Shown here: positions 7,595 to 15,857 of the stretch, one piece after another
Position numbering within the stretch: position 1 is the first letter of the stretch
Layout: each line of letters begins with the position of its first letter
From: a candidate division WOR-3 bacterium
GTDB lineage: Bacteria; Hydrothermota; UBA3072
NCBI GenBank assembly: GCA_039804165.1
Contig: JBDRZZ010000009.1
Span: forward strand, 1-64,000
Reading direction: 5' to 3'
Length of the DNA stretch: 64,000 nt
Made by a program: the position numbers and the translations under genes
The notes under the pieces: generated by a model
Database searches by the model: none
Told to the model about the DNA's origin: nothing
What the model saw: the letters and a program-made list of their open reading frames with translations, nothing else

Positions 7595-8629
7595 CTAATA
7601 ATTAGCATATTCTATTCCTTTTATATTTATAGAAGTTCCACAAATAGGGCATCTTGAATCTTTAAGTTTTATACTTATTAATTTCATCCATTTTCTCTCT
7701 ATTAAAAGTGTTCCGCATTCTGGACAGTAAGTATTTAACCTACTATCGTCAACATTACCAAGATAAACATATCTCATACCTTCATCCTTCGCTATTTTAT
7801 ATGCTTCATTTAGTGTTTCAATCGGGGTAAATGGAAGATCTAAGACTTTATAATCAGGATAAAATCTTAAGAAGTGTAAAGGTGTTTCGGGTGAAAGATT
7901 ATCCCTTATCCAAATTGTAAGTTTTCTAATATCTTCTTTAGAATCCCCAACTTCAGGGAGAATTAAATCAGTTATCTCAATATGAATATTATTTCTTTTA
8001 AATTCCAGTAATGCATTGTAAATAGGTTCTATAGAAGGAACTCCAACGTATCTCTTCATAAAATCTAAATTTCCAGAACCCTTAAAATTTACAACAACAG
8101 CATCAAGATAAGGAGAAATTTCCCTTATCGGCTCTGGACTTATAAATCCATTAGTCACATATGTAGTGTATAACCCTTCTTTCTTAGCGATCTTGGATGT
8201 TTCATAAGTTAATTCATAAAATATTATAGGTTCTGTAAAAGTGTAACTTATACCTTTTGAACCCGATTCTTTTGCTCTTTTCACAATTTCTTTTGGAGTA
8301 ATTCCTTCTCCATATATTTCACCTTGACTTAACGCCCAATTTTGACAATATTTACATCTCCAGTTACAACCCTGAGTGCATATTGAGAATGCCTTAGTTC
8401 CAGGTGCAAAGTGATAAAGAGGTTTTCTTTCTATTTCGTGAACTACCATTGAACTTATCTTATCATATATAAGGGAGTAAAGTGTGCCATCAATATTTTT
8501 TCTTACCCTACAAATACCTGTTTTATCTTTCTCTATTATACATCCAAAAGGAAGAATAGAATTCCAACCGCAAAGATGACACCTAACTTTTTTATTTTCA
8601 ATTTTTTCATAAAACATTGCTTCTTTCAT
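7595..8629 (-). CDS. amrS: AmmeMemoRadiSam-system radical SAM enzyme (AmrS-like)
   Basis: A 344-residue radical SAM protein. The [4Fe-4S]-SAM motif CNWRCKYC (C88, C92, C95) sits in the pattern FSICTQGCNWRCKYCQNW that marks the AmrS/pyruvate-formate-lyase-activase-like family. The N-terminal cysteines (RCHLCGW and GICRVR) and C-terminal zinc-ribbon pairs (YCPECG, RCPICG) are also as in AmrS. The other two proteins of the AmmeMemoRadiSam set (MEMO1 and AMMECR1 relatives) are not in this window. The predicted promoter TTGATT-N16-TATTTT ends 8 nt before the ATG and there is no SD, so a leaderless transcript is predicted. The substrate of the family remains unsettled. Confidence 0.88.
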   Translation of the reverse strand: MKEAMFYEKIENKKVRCHLCGWNSILPFGCIIEKDKTGICRVRKNIDGTLYSLIYDKISSMVVHEIERKPLYHFAPGTKAFSICTQGCNWRCKYCQNWALSQGEIYGEGITPKEIVKRAKESGSKGISYTFTEPIIFYELTYETSKIAKKEGLYTTYVTNGFISPEPIREISPYLDAVVVNFKGSGNLDFMKRYVGVPSIEPIYNALLEFKRNNIHIEITDLILPEVGDSKEDIRKLTIWIRDNLSPETPLHFLRFYPDYKVLDLPFTPIETLNEAYKIAKDEGMRYVYLGNVDDSRLNTYCPECGTLLIERKWMKLISIKLKDSRCPICGTSINIKGIEYANY

Positions 8630-8637
8630 ATATTAGA

Positions 8638-8697
8638 AAAATAAAAAATACATAATTTTAATCAAGCCTTGACAAAATTCAAATTCAAAATTATTTT
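8638..8697. promoter_or_regulatory. Back-to-back promoters for amrS (-) and the GH10 gene (+)
   Basis: Minus strand: -35 TTGATT (8660-8665) and -10 TATTTT (8638-8643), 16 bp apart, with the AmrS start codon 8 nt on. Plus strand: -35 TTGACA (8669-8674) and -10 TATTTT (8692-8697), 17 bp apart, with a leader and SD ggaggt before the xylanase. The two -35 boxes are only 3 bp apart, so two polymerases could hardly bind together. Confidence 0.6.
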
Positions 8698-8723
8698 TAT
8701 TTAAAGGATTTAGGGAGGTTAGA

Positions 8724-10148
8724 ATGAAACGTATATTTATATTATTTTTAATATGTATCTCAGAAATCTACGCTTATAAGATACCCTCTGGCCCCAGGCT
8801 AAGAGAGATTGTGGTAGAGAAATATCGAGATCCCGTATATGGCGATAGTATTATTATTGGTGGAACCACAGGAAGCCAACAAGCTTTGGGCGGAGAAGTG
8901 GGAAGAATTTTATGTTATGAATTTAACTATGTAACTCCTGAAAATGATTTTAAACAAGAATGGATTCATCCTGATAATTCAACTTGGAATTGGTCACAAG
9001 CTGATGCTTGGTTTACTTATATGAAAAAGTGCAAGAGTTACTATGGTCGTGAAATTGAAATACTTAGAATGCATTGCCCTATTGGTCCTCAATGTTCTCC
9101 TTGGGCACGAGACGATAGTAGAACCCCTACCGAACTTGATACAAATATGACTCAATTTCTAAGAGCTATTTGCCAGAAATATAATGATTCAACCCAAATT
9201 AAATATATGGACGTTGTAAATGAAACTGCTGTAGAAGGTTCTTGGCATAAGGATAAGCCTGGAATTCCCGATTGGGAATGCCCTTGGTATAAGATTGGTT
9301 TAGATACTTTCCAATTACCAGAAGGTAAATTAATTATACCTAAATACATAACAAAAGCCTTTCAGATTGCAAATGAATACGCTCCTGATATTAAGCTTAT
9401 TTACAATCACCACGAAGATCCAACGAACTCTTCTTGGACTTTAATAAAAAAAACAATAAGCCATCTTATAGATAATTTAGGGCTCCGTGTAGATGGAATA
9501 GGTTGGCAAGCCCATGTTGATGTAGGATGGGAAAAAAATAGTAATAATTTAACCGCCTTAAGAAATTTAATTGATTGGGCGCATAGCAAAGGTCTTGAGT
9601 TTCATATTACAGAAGCAAGTGTTTGGATTAAAACTGGTGCGACCCCAGAGAATTTTGAAAAACAAGCTGTTACCTATCGCGCTATTTTAGATATTCTACT
9701 TGAAAAACGTTTTACAGGCAAAGTTGGCTGGAATACTTGGAATATACAAGATGATTTTGGATGGCATATTGAATGGTACCCCTCTCTCTTCAACGGAGCT
9801 GATTCTAACTATTCTGCAAAACCAGCTTATTATGCAATTCAGTCAGCTCTTCTTGGGCAAGGAATTGAAGAACCTATAGAAAATATTAGCACTCTAAAAT
9901 TGTATAATAGCCCAAATCCATTTAGTGGAAAGACTACAATCTTTTTTGATCTTCCTAAAAGAGGTTTTGTAAGCTTAAAGATTTATAATTTAGCTGGAGA
10001 AGAAATAAAGACTTTACTTTCCGGGAATATGGAAATTGGGAGCTATAAGATAGAATGGATTCCACAGGAAGTGCCACAAGGGATTTACTTAGTTTATCTT
10101 ATCCAAGAAAATCTAATAGCAAAACAAAAACTGATTCTCGTGAAATAA
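8724..10148 (+). CDS. Secreted GH10 endo-1,4-beta-xylanase with C-terminal sorting domain
   Basis: A 474-residue protein with a signal peptide (about 1-17), a GH10 barrel (about 25-375) and a C-terminal FlgD-like/type IX sorting domain (about 393-474, containing SPNPF and ending KQKLILVK). GH10 hallmarks are TPENDFKQEW, the acid/base Glu in MDVVNETA (E167), GWQAHVD and the nucleophile Glu in FHITEAS (E297). It would cleave beta-1,4-xylan outside the cell. The tail predicts export and perhaps surface attachment by a type IX system, in agreement with the PorV-family protein at 29.8 kb. The SD is ggaggt. The convergent cutA gene begins 10 bp downstream. Confidence 0.92.
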   Translation: MKRIFILFLICISEIYAYKIPSGPRLREIVVEKYRDPVYGDSIIIGGTTGSQQALGGEVGRILCYEFNYVTPENDFKQEWIHPDNSTWNWSQADAWFTYMKKCKSYYGREIEILRMHCPIGPQCSPWARDDSRTPTELDTNMTQFLRAICQKYNDSTQIKYMDVVNETAVEGSWHKDKPGIPDWECPWYKIGLDTFQLPEGKLIIPKYITKAFQIANEYAPDIKLIYNHHEDPTNSSWTLIKKTISHLIDNLGLRVDGIGWQAHVDVGWEKNSNNLTALRNLIDWAHSKGLEFHITEASVWIKTGATPENFEKQAVTYRAILDILLEKRFTGKVGWNTWNIQDDFGWHIEWYPSLFNGADSNYSAKPAYYAIQSALLGQGIEEPIENISTLKLYNSPNPFSGKTTIFFDLPKRGFVSLKIYNLAGEEIKTLLSGNMEIGSYKIEWIPQEVPQGIYLVYLIQENLIAKQKLILVK

Positions 10149-10158
10149 AGAATATTTT

Positions 10159-10479
10159 TTATTTATCTCTTATGGTTTCCTTTTCAATCCAGGATAGATA
10201 AGGAATAAAGCCATTTTTAATCTCATAAGAAACAATCGCAGGAATTTCATATGGATGAATCTCTTTTAGCCTCTTTTCTAATTTCTTATATAGAGATTTT
10301 CTTGTCTTCATAATAAGAATAAATTCCTTTTCTTCTACTAATTTTTCCTTCCATCTATAAATAGACTCAATTGGGAAAAAGTTAACACAGGCAACCAATT
10401 TTTCTTCCACTAATATTCTACCTATCTTCTTTGCAATTAATTTATTGGGTAAGGTTGTATAAACAAAAACAAATTTCAA
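10159..10479 (-). CDS. cutA: CutA divalent-cation tolerance protein
   Basis: A small trimeric-fold protein of 106 residues when started at the TTG at 10479, with SD gggag 7 nt upstream. The upstream in-frame ATG (10545) would add 22 residues lying inside the preceding gene and is less likely. Hallmarks are FVFVYTTLPN at the start, EEKLVACVNFFPIESIYRWK in the middle and HPYEIPAIVSYEI, with the family's Cys, Trp and His. The family is linked to copper and divalent-cation tolerance; the molecular role is unsettled. It lies 10 bp after the stop of the beta-helix gene and is probably co-transcribed with it. Confidence 0.92.
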   Translation of the reverse strand: MKFVFVYTTLPNKLIAKKIGRILVEEKLVACVNFFPIESIYRWKEKLVEEKEFILIMKTRKSLYKKLEKRLKEIHPYEIPAIVSYEIKNGFIPYLSWIEKETIRDK

Positions 10480-10489
10480 GAAAACTCCC

Positions 10490-12328
10490 TTATTGACCTG
10501 GAGGGTAAGCCCCAACAAAAGGACTCTCCCCAACGTTATCTCCAAGAAATTTCTTTACTTCTTCTGGTAAAATTGTCCCTGCATTTGGGAAATTTTTTAA
10601 TAATTGATAATTACCAAGTTCCCAGCTTCTAAATATAGGGTCTCTGTAATTAAGAAAATAAAGACTATGGGTAGAAAAATCTTTATAAATTTTACTCAAA
10701 TCCTTTGGGGTCCTCAAAGGAATTTGACATTCTTCATTATTTTCAATTGGCCCCCACAGAATCAAAGGTTCAGATTTTTCTTCTTTTCTTATATAAACAT
10801 TATAATCCATTTTTTTCAATTGTGGTTTTTTTAGTTTTCTACATAAAGATGGTTCTTGCCAACTTATAAATAGAGGCCTATTAAAATTCTCATCTCCCAC
10901 AAGAAGATTGTTAACAAAAATATGGCCTTCCCTTTTTTCTACATCTGGACCTGTAGCTGAATGCCAACCAAAAAGCCGATCAGTAGCAGGGGTTCTTCCT
11001 GTTCTTCCAATATTAACAGTGCTATTTATAAATGTGTTTTGATAGATTTGAGCACCTGAACTATTGAGGATAAAAATTCCTTGTTCGCAATTAACAAATA
11101 CATTTCCGGCACAAATCACCCCTTTTGAAATTTCAAAGAAAAATCCATTATTGGTTGGCCAATATCTTCTTGGTAATTCTTTTTGTAAAATCCCTACATT
11201 TTGAACCCAATTGTTAACAAAAACACCATCAACATTTCCAACATCATACCAAATCCCATTAGAATATGGAAGATCTATAACAAGATTATCCCTACAGATA
11301 ACTCTGTGGCATTGATTGAAAATTTTAACCGCTGCAGGATAATATCCTGTGATTCTCTCAATATTATTTTGAGTAAATATATTTCTTTCTAAAAGAACAT
11401 CTGAAGAGGCAACGATGTAAAGACCTTCCGTGCTTGTATTACTAACTTTGCAATGACGAACCACAAGACTATCTCCTCTAAGTTTCGCACCTAACTCTCC
11501 ACAGTTAGAAATTTCACAATTTTCTAAAATAGTTCCTATTACTTCTTTTCCATATTTTGACTCATGAGAAGGGCTCTCTGGCTCTACGCCTTCAATTTCT
11601 ATTGCCCTACTGGCATATTGAGTAAAAGTTATTCCCCTTATTATTGGACCCCTTTTATCCGAACTTTTCCCATGACATTCTCCAGTTGTTCTCATAATAC
11701 CTATAGGGAAAGCAGTGATCTCTATTAAATGTTTTTTAGGATCCACCCCTATATATATCTCTTCCTTTACGTAATCAATAAAGAAAGTATTTTCGTTAAC
11801 TTCTCCTTCCCATCCAACTGATTGTAAGAACTTTCCGTCCACAAAAACTACATCATTATTGAAACGATGAAGTGGTGTTTCTTTTCCGTGGAATTGCCTT
11901 TGCCACCAATCTGCAGGCTCAGAAGGAAATAAATATTTCCACTTAGTTTTCCAAAGCCCGTTCCCCAAATTTTCCCAATCATTTGCTATATAGGTTCCTT
12001 TTAATATAGGCTGTTCATCTTTATAGGGTTGGATAATTATCCCCTGATTCAACATTAAATTTCCAGTCCGGTAAATTCCTCCTCGCATTATTATTGCATC
12101 TCCAGTTTTCACTCTCTCAATAGCTGCTTCTAAGGTCGTAGGGTCTTCAATAGATTCTCCCATAGAGCCAGATCTTCCATAAGGAGCAACATAATAAATC
12201 TTTCCTTTTACCTCTGGCAATTCATAAGTTTGTCTTATTGGTCCATATGGTCCACCAGAAGGTTCCGCTTTTAGAAAAAGAGTGCCTATAATTATAGAGG
12301 AAAAAACTAACTTATAAAAATTAATCAT
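10490..12328 (-). CDS. Secreted right-handed parallel beta-helix protein
   Basis: A 612-residue protein with a signal peptide (about 1-21). The region after residue 45 (IYYVAPYGRSGSMGESIEDP) is the usual entry to a DUF1565/pectate-lyase-like beta-helix. Many short strand-turn repeats rich in Asn, Val and Ile follow (for example ISNCGELGAKLRGDSLVVRH and RNIFTQNNIERITGYYP). Proteins of this type bind or cleave polysaccharides. No catalytic residues can be assigned with confidence and there is no C-terminal sorting domain like the neighbouring xylanase has. TTGACA-N16-TATTTT ends 7 nt before the ATG with no SD, so the transcript is predicted to be leaderless. Proximity to the xylanase suggests work on plant or microbial polysaccharide. 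Confidence 0.75.
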   Translation of the reverse strand: MINFYKLVFSSIIIGTLFLKAEPSGGPYGPIRQTYELPEVKGKIYYVAPYGRSGSMGESIEDPTTLEAAIERVKTGDAIIMRGGIYRTGNLMLNQGIIIQPYKDEQPILKGTYIANDWENLGNGLWKTKWKYLFPSEPADWWQRQFHGKETPLHRFNNDVVFVDGKFLQSVGWEGEVNENTFFIDYVKEEIYIGVDPKKHLIEITAFPIGIMRTTGECHGKSSDKRGPIIRGITFTQYASRAIEIEGVEPESPSHESKYGKEVIGTILENCEISNCGELGAKLRGDSLVVRHCKVSNTSTEGLYIVASSDVLLERNIFTQNNIERITGYYPAAVKIFNQCHRVICRDNLVIDLPYSNGIWYDVGNVDGVFVNNWVQNVGILQKELPRRYWPTNNGFFFEISKGVICAGNVFVNCEQGIFILNSSGAQIYQNTFINSTVNIGRTGRTPATDRLFGWHSATGPDVEKREGHIFVNNLLVGDENFNRPLFISWQEPSLCRKLKKPQLKKMDYNVYIRKEEKSEPLILWGPIENNEECQIPLRTPKDLSKIYKDFSTHSLYFLNYRDPIFRSWELGNYQLLKNFPNAGTILPEEVKKFLGDNVGESPFVGAYPPGQ

Positions 12329-12335
12329 TTTATAT

Positions 12336-12363
12336 AAAATAATCTAAAGAGCTTTTCTGTCAA
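12336..12363 (-). promoter_or_regulatory. Promoter of the beta-helix gene (leaderless type)
   Basis: Minus strand TTGACA (12358-12363), 16 bp, TATTTT (12336-12341), then only 7 nt to the ATG at 12328. No SD is present. A 9 bp hairpin with A/T-rich ends (12374-12400, aaaaaagag/ctctttttt) lies just upstream. Confidence 0.65.
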
Positions 12364-12731
12364 TCCCAGAAATAAAAAAGAGTTTCTCAGCCTCTTTTTT
12401 CCATCATTTGAACCTCTTTACGTTATACACAAATTTATAAAAACAGAAAGAAAAAAGGTCCCTTTATTTATTATCAATTAAAAGACAAAAGAGCTCTCGA
12501 TGCGTTTGGAATACTTAGTAATCGCTAAGCTCAGTAATTAAGATAAAAATTAAAATATGAAGCAAAGTAAGTAGATATCCGGAATTATAACACCAGAAAT
12601 AAATTCAATGTTTAAAGAATGGGTAATTAAGGTTAATAAAGAGATATTGAAATATTTAAAAATTCTGGAGGAAAGTGCTATATATTTCATTGCCAGACTC
12701 CCACAAAATAAAAAATTGATTTAGTCAAGGG
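12364..12731. other. Intergenic stretch with no supported gene
   Basis: It contains a hairpin at 12374-12400 (9 bp arms, T-run on either strand, possibly a weak terminator). A 38-codon open frame at 12608-12724, interrupted upstream by a TAG, reads EWVIKVNKEILKYLKILEES. This may be the remnant of a longer gene, but no family could be named. No tRNA or CRISPR was seen. Confidence 0.4.
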
Positions 12732-12759
12732 TTGCAAAAAAGTCAAACATAATTAAAAA
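12732..12759 (+). promoter_or_regulatory. Promoter of the D-lactate dehydrogenase gene (leaderless type)
   Basis: TTGCAA (12732-12737), 16 bp, TAAAAA (12754-12759), then 8 nt to the ATG at 12768. The geometry is the same as for the other leaderless genes here, but the -10 match is poorer. No SD precedes the ATG. Confidence 0.45.
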
Positions 12760-12767
12760 TTGTTTTA

Positions 12768-13844
12768 ATGAATAAAAAATTTTCTGTTGCTTTTTTTGAT
12801 ACAAAGAGATATGATAAAGAGTTTTTTGACTTAGTTAATAAAGATTATGGATTTCAGTTAAAATACTTCACTAGTCGCTTAAACAAGGATACTGCGAATC
12901 TTTCAAAAGGCTTTGATAGTGTTTGTGCTTTTGTTCACGACACAATTGATAGAGCCACTATAAAAATTCTAAAACAAAACGGGATAAACCTTATCGCTCT
13001 CCGTTGCGCAGGCTATAACAACGTAGATCTCCGCGCAGCTTTTGGGAACATCCACATTGTTAGAGTTCCTAGTTATTCGCCCCATAGTGTTGCCGAACAC
13101 ACAGTGGCTTTAATGCTTGCCCTCAACAGAAAAATACATCGCGCTTACTTTCGCTCAAGAGAGGGAAATTTTTCTATCGACGGTCTTTTAGGATTTGATA
13201 TGTTTGGAAAAACTGTAGGTGTAATTGGAACGGGTAAAATCGGAAGAGTGGTAATAGAAATTCTAAAAGGTTTCGGAATGAATATTCTTGCAATGGATCC
13301 AAAGCCCGATGAAGAATACGCTAAAAAAAACGGTTTTAGATATGTTGAATTAACAGAACTGTTAGAAAAATCTGATGTGATTACCCTTCACTGTCCTTTG
13401 ACACCAGAAACAAGATATATAATAAACGAAAAAAGTATAGCAAAAATGAAAGATGGTGTAATGATTATTAATACAGGTAGAGGAGAATTAATAAAAACAA
13501 AAGCTCTTATAGAAGGTCTAAAAAAAGGCAAAATTGGTTATGCTGGACTTGACGTTTATGAAGAAGAAACCGAATATTTCTTTGAAGATTTTTCTTCTTC
13601 TACGATAAGTGATGATATTCTCGCAAGACTTCTAACATTCCAAAACGTTCTTATAACATCCCACCAGGGTTTCTTCACAAAGGAAGCGCTATATAATATC
13701 GCAAAAATAACCCTTGAAAACATTAAAGAATATTTTGAAGGTGGCCACTTAAAAAATGAAATCTGTTATAAATGCGAGGAGAAAACTTGTAGAAAAAAGG
13801 AAGGGAAACGATGCTTTCTTTTAGATTCAGAAAAAGACCCTTGA
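12768..13844 (+). CDS. D-2-hydroxyacid (D-lactate) dehydrogenase with C-terminal Cys cluster
   Basis: A 358-residue NAD-dependent dehydrogenase. It has an N-terminal catalytic half-domain (HDTIDRATIKIL, LIALRCAGYNNVDL), a Rossmann core with GVIGTGKIG (151-159), and the catalytic triad Arg238 (INTGRGEL), Glu267 (LDVYEEE) and His299 (TSHQGFF). The pattern and the long FEDFSSSTISDDI insert match D-lactate dehydrogenases of the LdhA type, which reduce pyruvate to D-lactate. Unusually, the C-terminus carries four cysteines (C333-x2-C336-x4-C341-x7-C349) beyond the usual end, resembling a metal-binding knuckle. The promoter predicts a leaderless mRNA. The stop codon overlaps the -35 box of the next promoter. 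Confidence 0.88.
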   Translation: MNKKFSVAFFDTKRYDKEFFDLVNKDYGFQLKYFTSRLNKDTANLSKGFDSVCAFVHDTIDRATIKILKQNGINLIALRCAGYNNVDLRAAFGNIHIVRVPSYSPHSVAEHTVALMLALNRKIHRAYFRSREGNFSIDGLLGFDMFGKTVGVIGTGKIGRVVIEILKGFGMNILAMDPKPDEEYAKKNGFRYVELTELLEKSDVITLHCPLTPETRYIINEKSIAKMKDGVMIINTGRGELIKTKALIEGLKKGKIGYAGLDVYEEETEYFFEDFSSSTISDDILARLLTFQNVLITSHQGFFTKEALYNIAKITLENIKEYFEGGHLKNEICYKCEEKTCRKKEGKRCFLLDSEKDP

Positions 13845-13869
13845 CTTAAATATAGTATTTCTCTATTTT
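13841..13869 (+). promoter_or_regulatory. Promoter upstream of the DUF5362-like gene
   Basis: TTGACT (13841-13846) overlaps the dehydrogenase stop codon. After a 17 bp spacer comes TATTTT (13864-13869), then a short leader with SD aaggagg. Confidence 0.6.
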
Positions 13870-13887
13870 CTCTATAAAGGAGGAAGA

Positions 13888-14256
13888 ATGAGAACAAAAA
13901 AAGAATTGGAGCAAAAATTGAGCACAAGTTGTAAGGAAATGAGTGGTTGGATAAAATTTCTTGCAATTTTTTGGATTGTCTCAGGTGGAGTTTATGCAAT
14001 GACAATTGTAGGTGCAGTGATAGCCTGGATTCAAATATGGATTGGGATTATTCTCTTACGAATATCAAAGAGTTGTAAAGCTGTTACCGAGGGTGGTTTT
14101 GAATCTCTCGGAGATATGTTTTCCTCTCTCAAGACTTTTTTTGTTCTAAATGGGGTTTTTACAATAATAATCATTTTTTTGAGCATTTTATGGGCCATAA
14201 TATTTGGATTTACGATTATTGGAAGATTTCTTAGAGAAACAGGAGGGCTATATTAG
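13888..14256 (+). CDS. Small membrane protein, DUF5362-like
   Basis: A 122-residue protein with a short cytoplasmic N-terminus (LSTSCKEMSGW), two close hydrophobic helices (about 32-65), a soluble loop (about 66-88) and a third long helix (about 89-115). The pattern FWIVSGGVYAMTIVGAVIAW, then ILLRISKSCKA, resembles DUF5362. No enzyme motif is present. A strong SD (aaggagg) lies before the ATG. The last codons contain the SD and overlap of the Mut7-C gene. The function is unknown. Confidence 0.7.
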   Translation: MRTKKELEQKLSTSCKEMSGWIKFLAIFWIVSGGVYAMTIVGAVIAWIQIWIGIILLRISKSCKAVTEGGFESLGDMFSSLKTFFVLNGVFTIIIIFLSILWAIIFGFTIIGRFLRETGGLY

Positions 14257-14701
14257 AGAATCTCCAAAATTCATCTGTGATTTTATGTTGGGACGGCTCG
14301 CAAAATGGCTTAGGCTTTTAGGTTTTGATACTTCATATTATAGAAACACGAATGGCAAAACAATAATACATCAAAGTAAAAATGAAAATCGTATTATTTT
14401 AACCAGATCCAAAGCCTTAAAAGAAAAATATGAGGACGCAATATTAATAGAATCAGAAAATCTTTTTGACCAGCTAAAACAAGTAATAAAATTCTTAAAA
14501 ATAGAATCCCCTTTTTCCCGTTGTCCTGTTTGCAATGAATTAATAAAAAAAGTAAAAAAAGAAACCATTAAAGAAGAAGTCCCTCCCTACATTTTTGAAG
14601 TTCACCACGATTTTAAAAAATGTCCTAAGTGTAATAGAGTATTCTGGAAAGGAACACATTATAAAGAGATAGAAAAAATAATAAATGAAATCAAAAGCTA
14701 A
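14252..14701 (+). CDS. Mut7-C RNase-domain protein with zinc ribbon, probable ATT start
   Basis: About 149 residues. The N-terminal Mut7-C/PIN-like nuclease part has KFICDFMLGRLAKWLRLLGFD, IILTRSKAL and DQLKQVIK. The C-terminal part has two zinc-ribbon pairs (RCPVCNELI, KKCPKCNRVFWKG). The conserved Asp in FICD lies before the first in-frame ATG (14285), so the start must be upstream. In-frame options are TTG at 14204 or 14219, deep inside the previous gene with no good SD, or ATT at 14252. The ATT follows the SD aggaggg (14241-14247) and overlaps the previous stop (ATTAG). I chose the ATT. An RNase or RNA-binding role is inferred from the family. The next gene overlaps its end by 17 bp. Confidence 0.75.
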   Translation: MRESPKFICDFMLGRLAKWLRLLGFDTSYYRNTNGKTIIHQSKNENRIILTRSKALKEKYEDAILIESENLFDQLKQVIKFLKIESPFSRCPVCNELIKKVKKETIKEEVPPYIFEVHHDFKKCPKCNRVFWKGTHYKEIEKIINEIKS

Positions 14702-15857
14702 TTTTTTCTTTATCATTTTAACATTTGCAATTTCCTGTACCCCTTTTTTTGTCAGGAAATTAAAAGAAGAACCTACTGTAAGAATACTACTTCAAAAAAA
14801 TCCTGAAAAATTAGAACTTTCTTCCGATTCAAAAATAAAGCTTTCTATAGCAGAGAAAAATACGCTCATTTCAGGTAAGATTTCTATTTATTTTAATCCT
14901 TATTTAAGAATTATAACGTCCGAAGGAACCATAGAAGATCCAACTCTCCCTATTACAGTTCACCCAATGAATAAACCCATTAAAATTGATGGAAAACTTT
15001 ATCCAGGAATAATAAAAATATTGAAAAGCTATGATATTTTAATAGTAAATGAGGTAAAGATAGAAGAATATTTAAAAGGGGTTGTGCCTTATGAAATTGG
15101 CAAACTTCAAGAGGATCAAATAGAAGCATTGAAAGCTCAAGCAGTAGCTGCAAGGTCTTATGCTATGGCGAATATAAAATCCGGAGAACCTTTTGATATT
15201 AGCCCTACCATATGGCACCAAGTTTACGAAGGATTGGGTGAACCCAATCATCTAATAGAAAGGGCCATTGAGTCCACAAGAGGAATAGTTGCAACATACA
15301 AAGGAAAGGTAATAGACGCAAAATATTCTTCCACTTGTGGAGGAGTTACCGAAGACAACGAAAATGTCTGGATTGGAGAAAAAATTCCTTATCTTAGATC
15401 CGTTAAAGATTCTAAAGGATCTGGAGAACCTTTCTGTGGAAAATCTCCTCACTATAGGTGGGAGAGAATTTATGATAAGAAAGAGTTCTTTGAAAATGTG
15501 AAAAAACAGATTAAGGAACTTTTCGGAGAAGCCCCAGGTAAAATTGAGTGGATTAAAATAACAAAGAGAACAAAAACAAATAGAGTAAGAACTATAGAAA
15601 TAAATACAGATATTGGAAAATTTTATTTAGAAAAAGATGCGATAAGAAGACTTTTTAGCGATTATCGTGGTTCTTTAAAATCCCTTATGTTTCAAATAAA
15701 GGTTAAAGGTAATCAAATAATTGTCTCTGGAAAAGGTTATGGACACGGAGTTGGAATGTGTCAATATGGAGCAATGGAAATGGCAAAAGAAGGATACAAT
15801 TACAAAAGTATCTTAAATCATTATTATAAGGGAATTAAACTTGAAAAGCTATGGTAA
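14685..15857 (+). CDS. SpoIID/LytB-domain lipoprotein (probable lytic transglycosylase)
   Basis: A 390-residue protein with a lipoprotein signal (lipobox AISC, Cys18). The SpoIID domain fills about residues 100-388: IEEYLKGVVPYEIG, QAVAARSYAMANIKSGEPFD, YSSTCGGVTEDNENVW and the C-terminal GKGYGHGVGMCQYGAMEMAK. SpoIID trims glycan strands that lack stem peptides, and the Glu in VVPYE corresponds to the catalytic residue of that family. In a non-sporulating Gram-negative it would act in peptidoglycan remodelling. It overlaps the Mut7-C gene by 17 bp and the next gene by 7 bp, so it is part of one operon. Confidence 0.88.
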   Translation: MKSKANFFFIILTFAISCTPFFVRKLKEEPTVRILLQKNPEKLELSSDSKIKLSIAEKNTLISGKISIYFNPYLRIITSEGTIEDPTLPITVHPMNKPIKIDGKLYPGIIKILKSYDILIVNEVKIEEYLKGVVPYEIGKLQEDQIEALKAQAVAARSYAMANIKSGEPFDISPTIWHQVYEGLGEPNHLIERAIESTRGIVATYKGKVIDAKYSSTCGGVTEDNENVWIGEKIPYLRSVKDSKGSGEPFCGKSPHYRWERIYDKKEFFENVKKQIKELFGEAPGKIEWIKITKRTKTNRVRTIEINTDIGKFYLEKDAIRRLFSDYRGSLKSLMFQIKVKGNQIIVSGKGYGHGVGMCQYGAMEMAKEGYNYKSILNHYYKGIKLEKLW

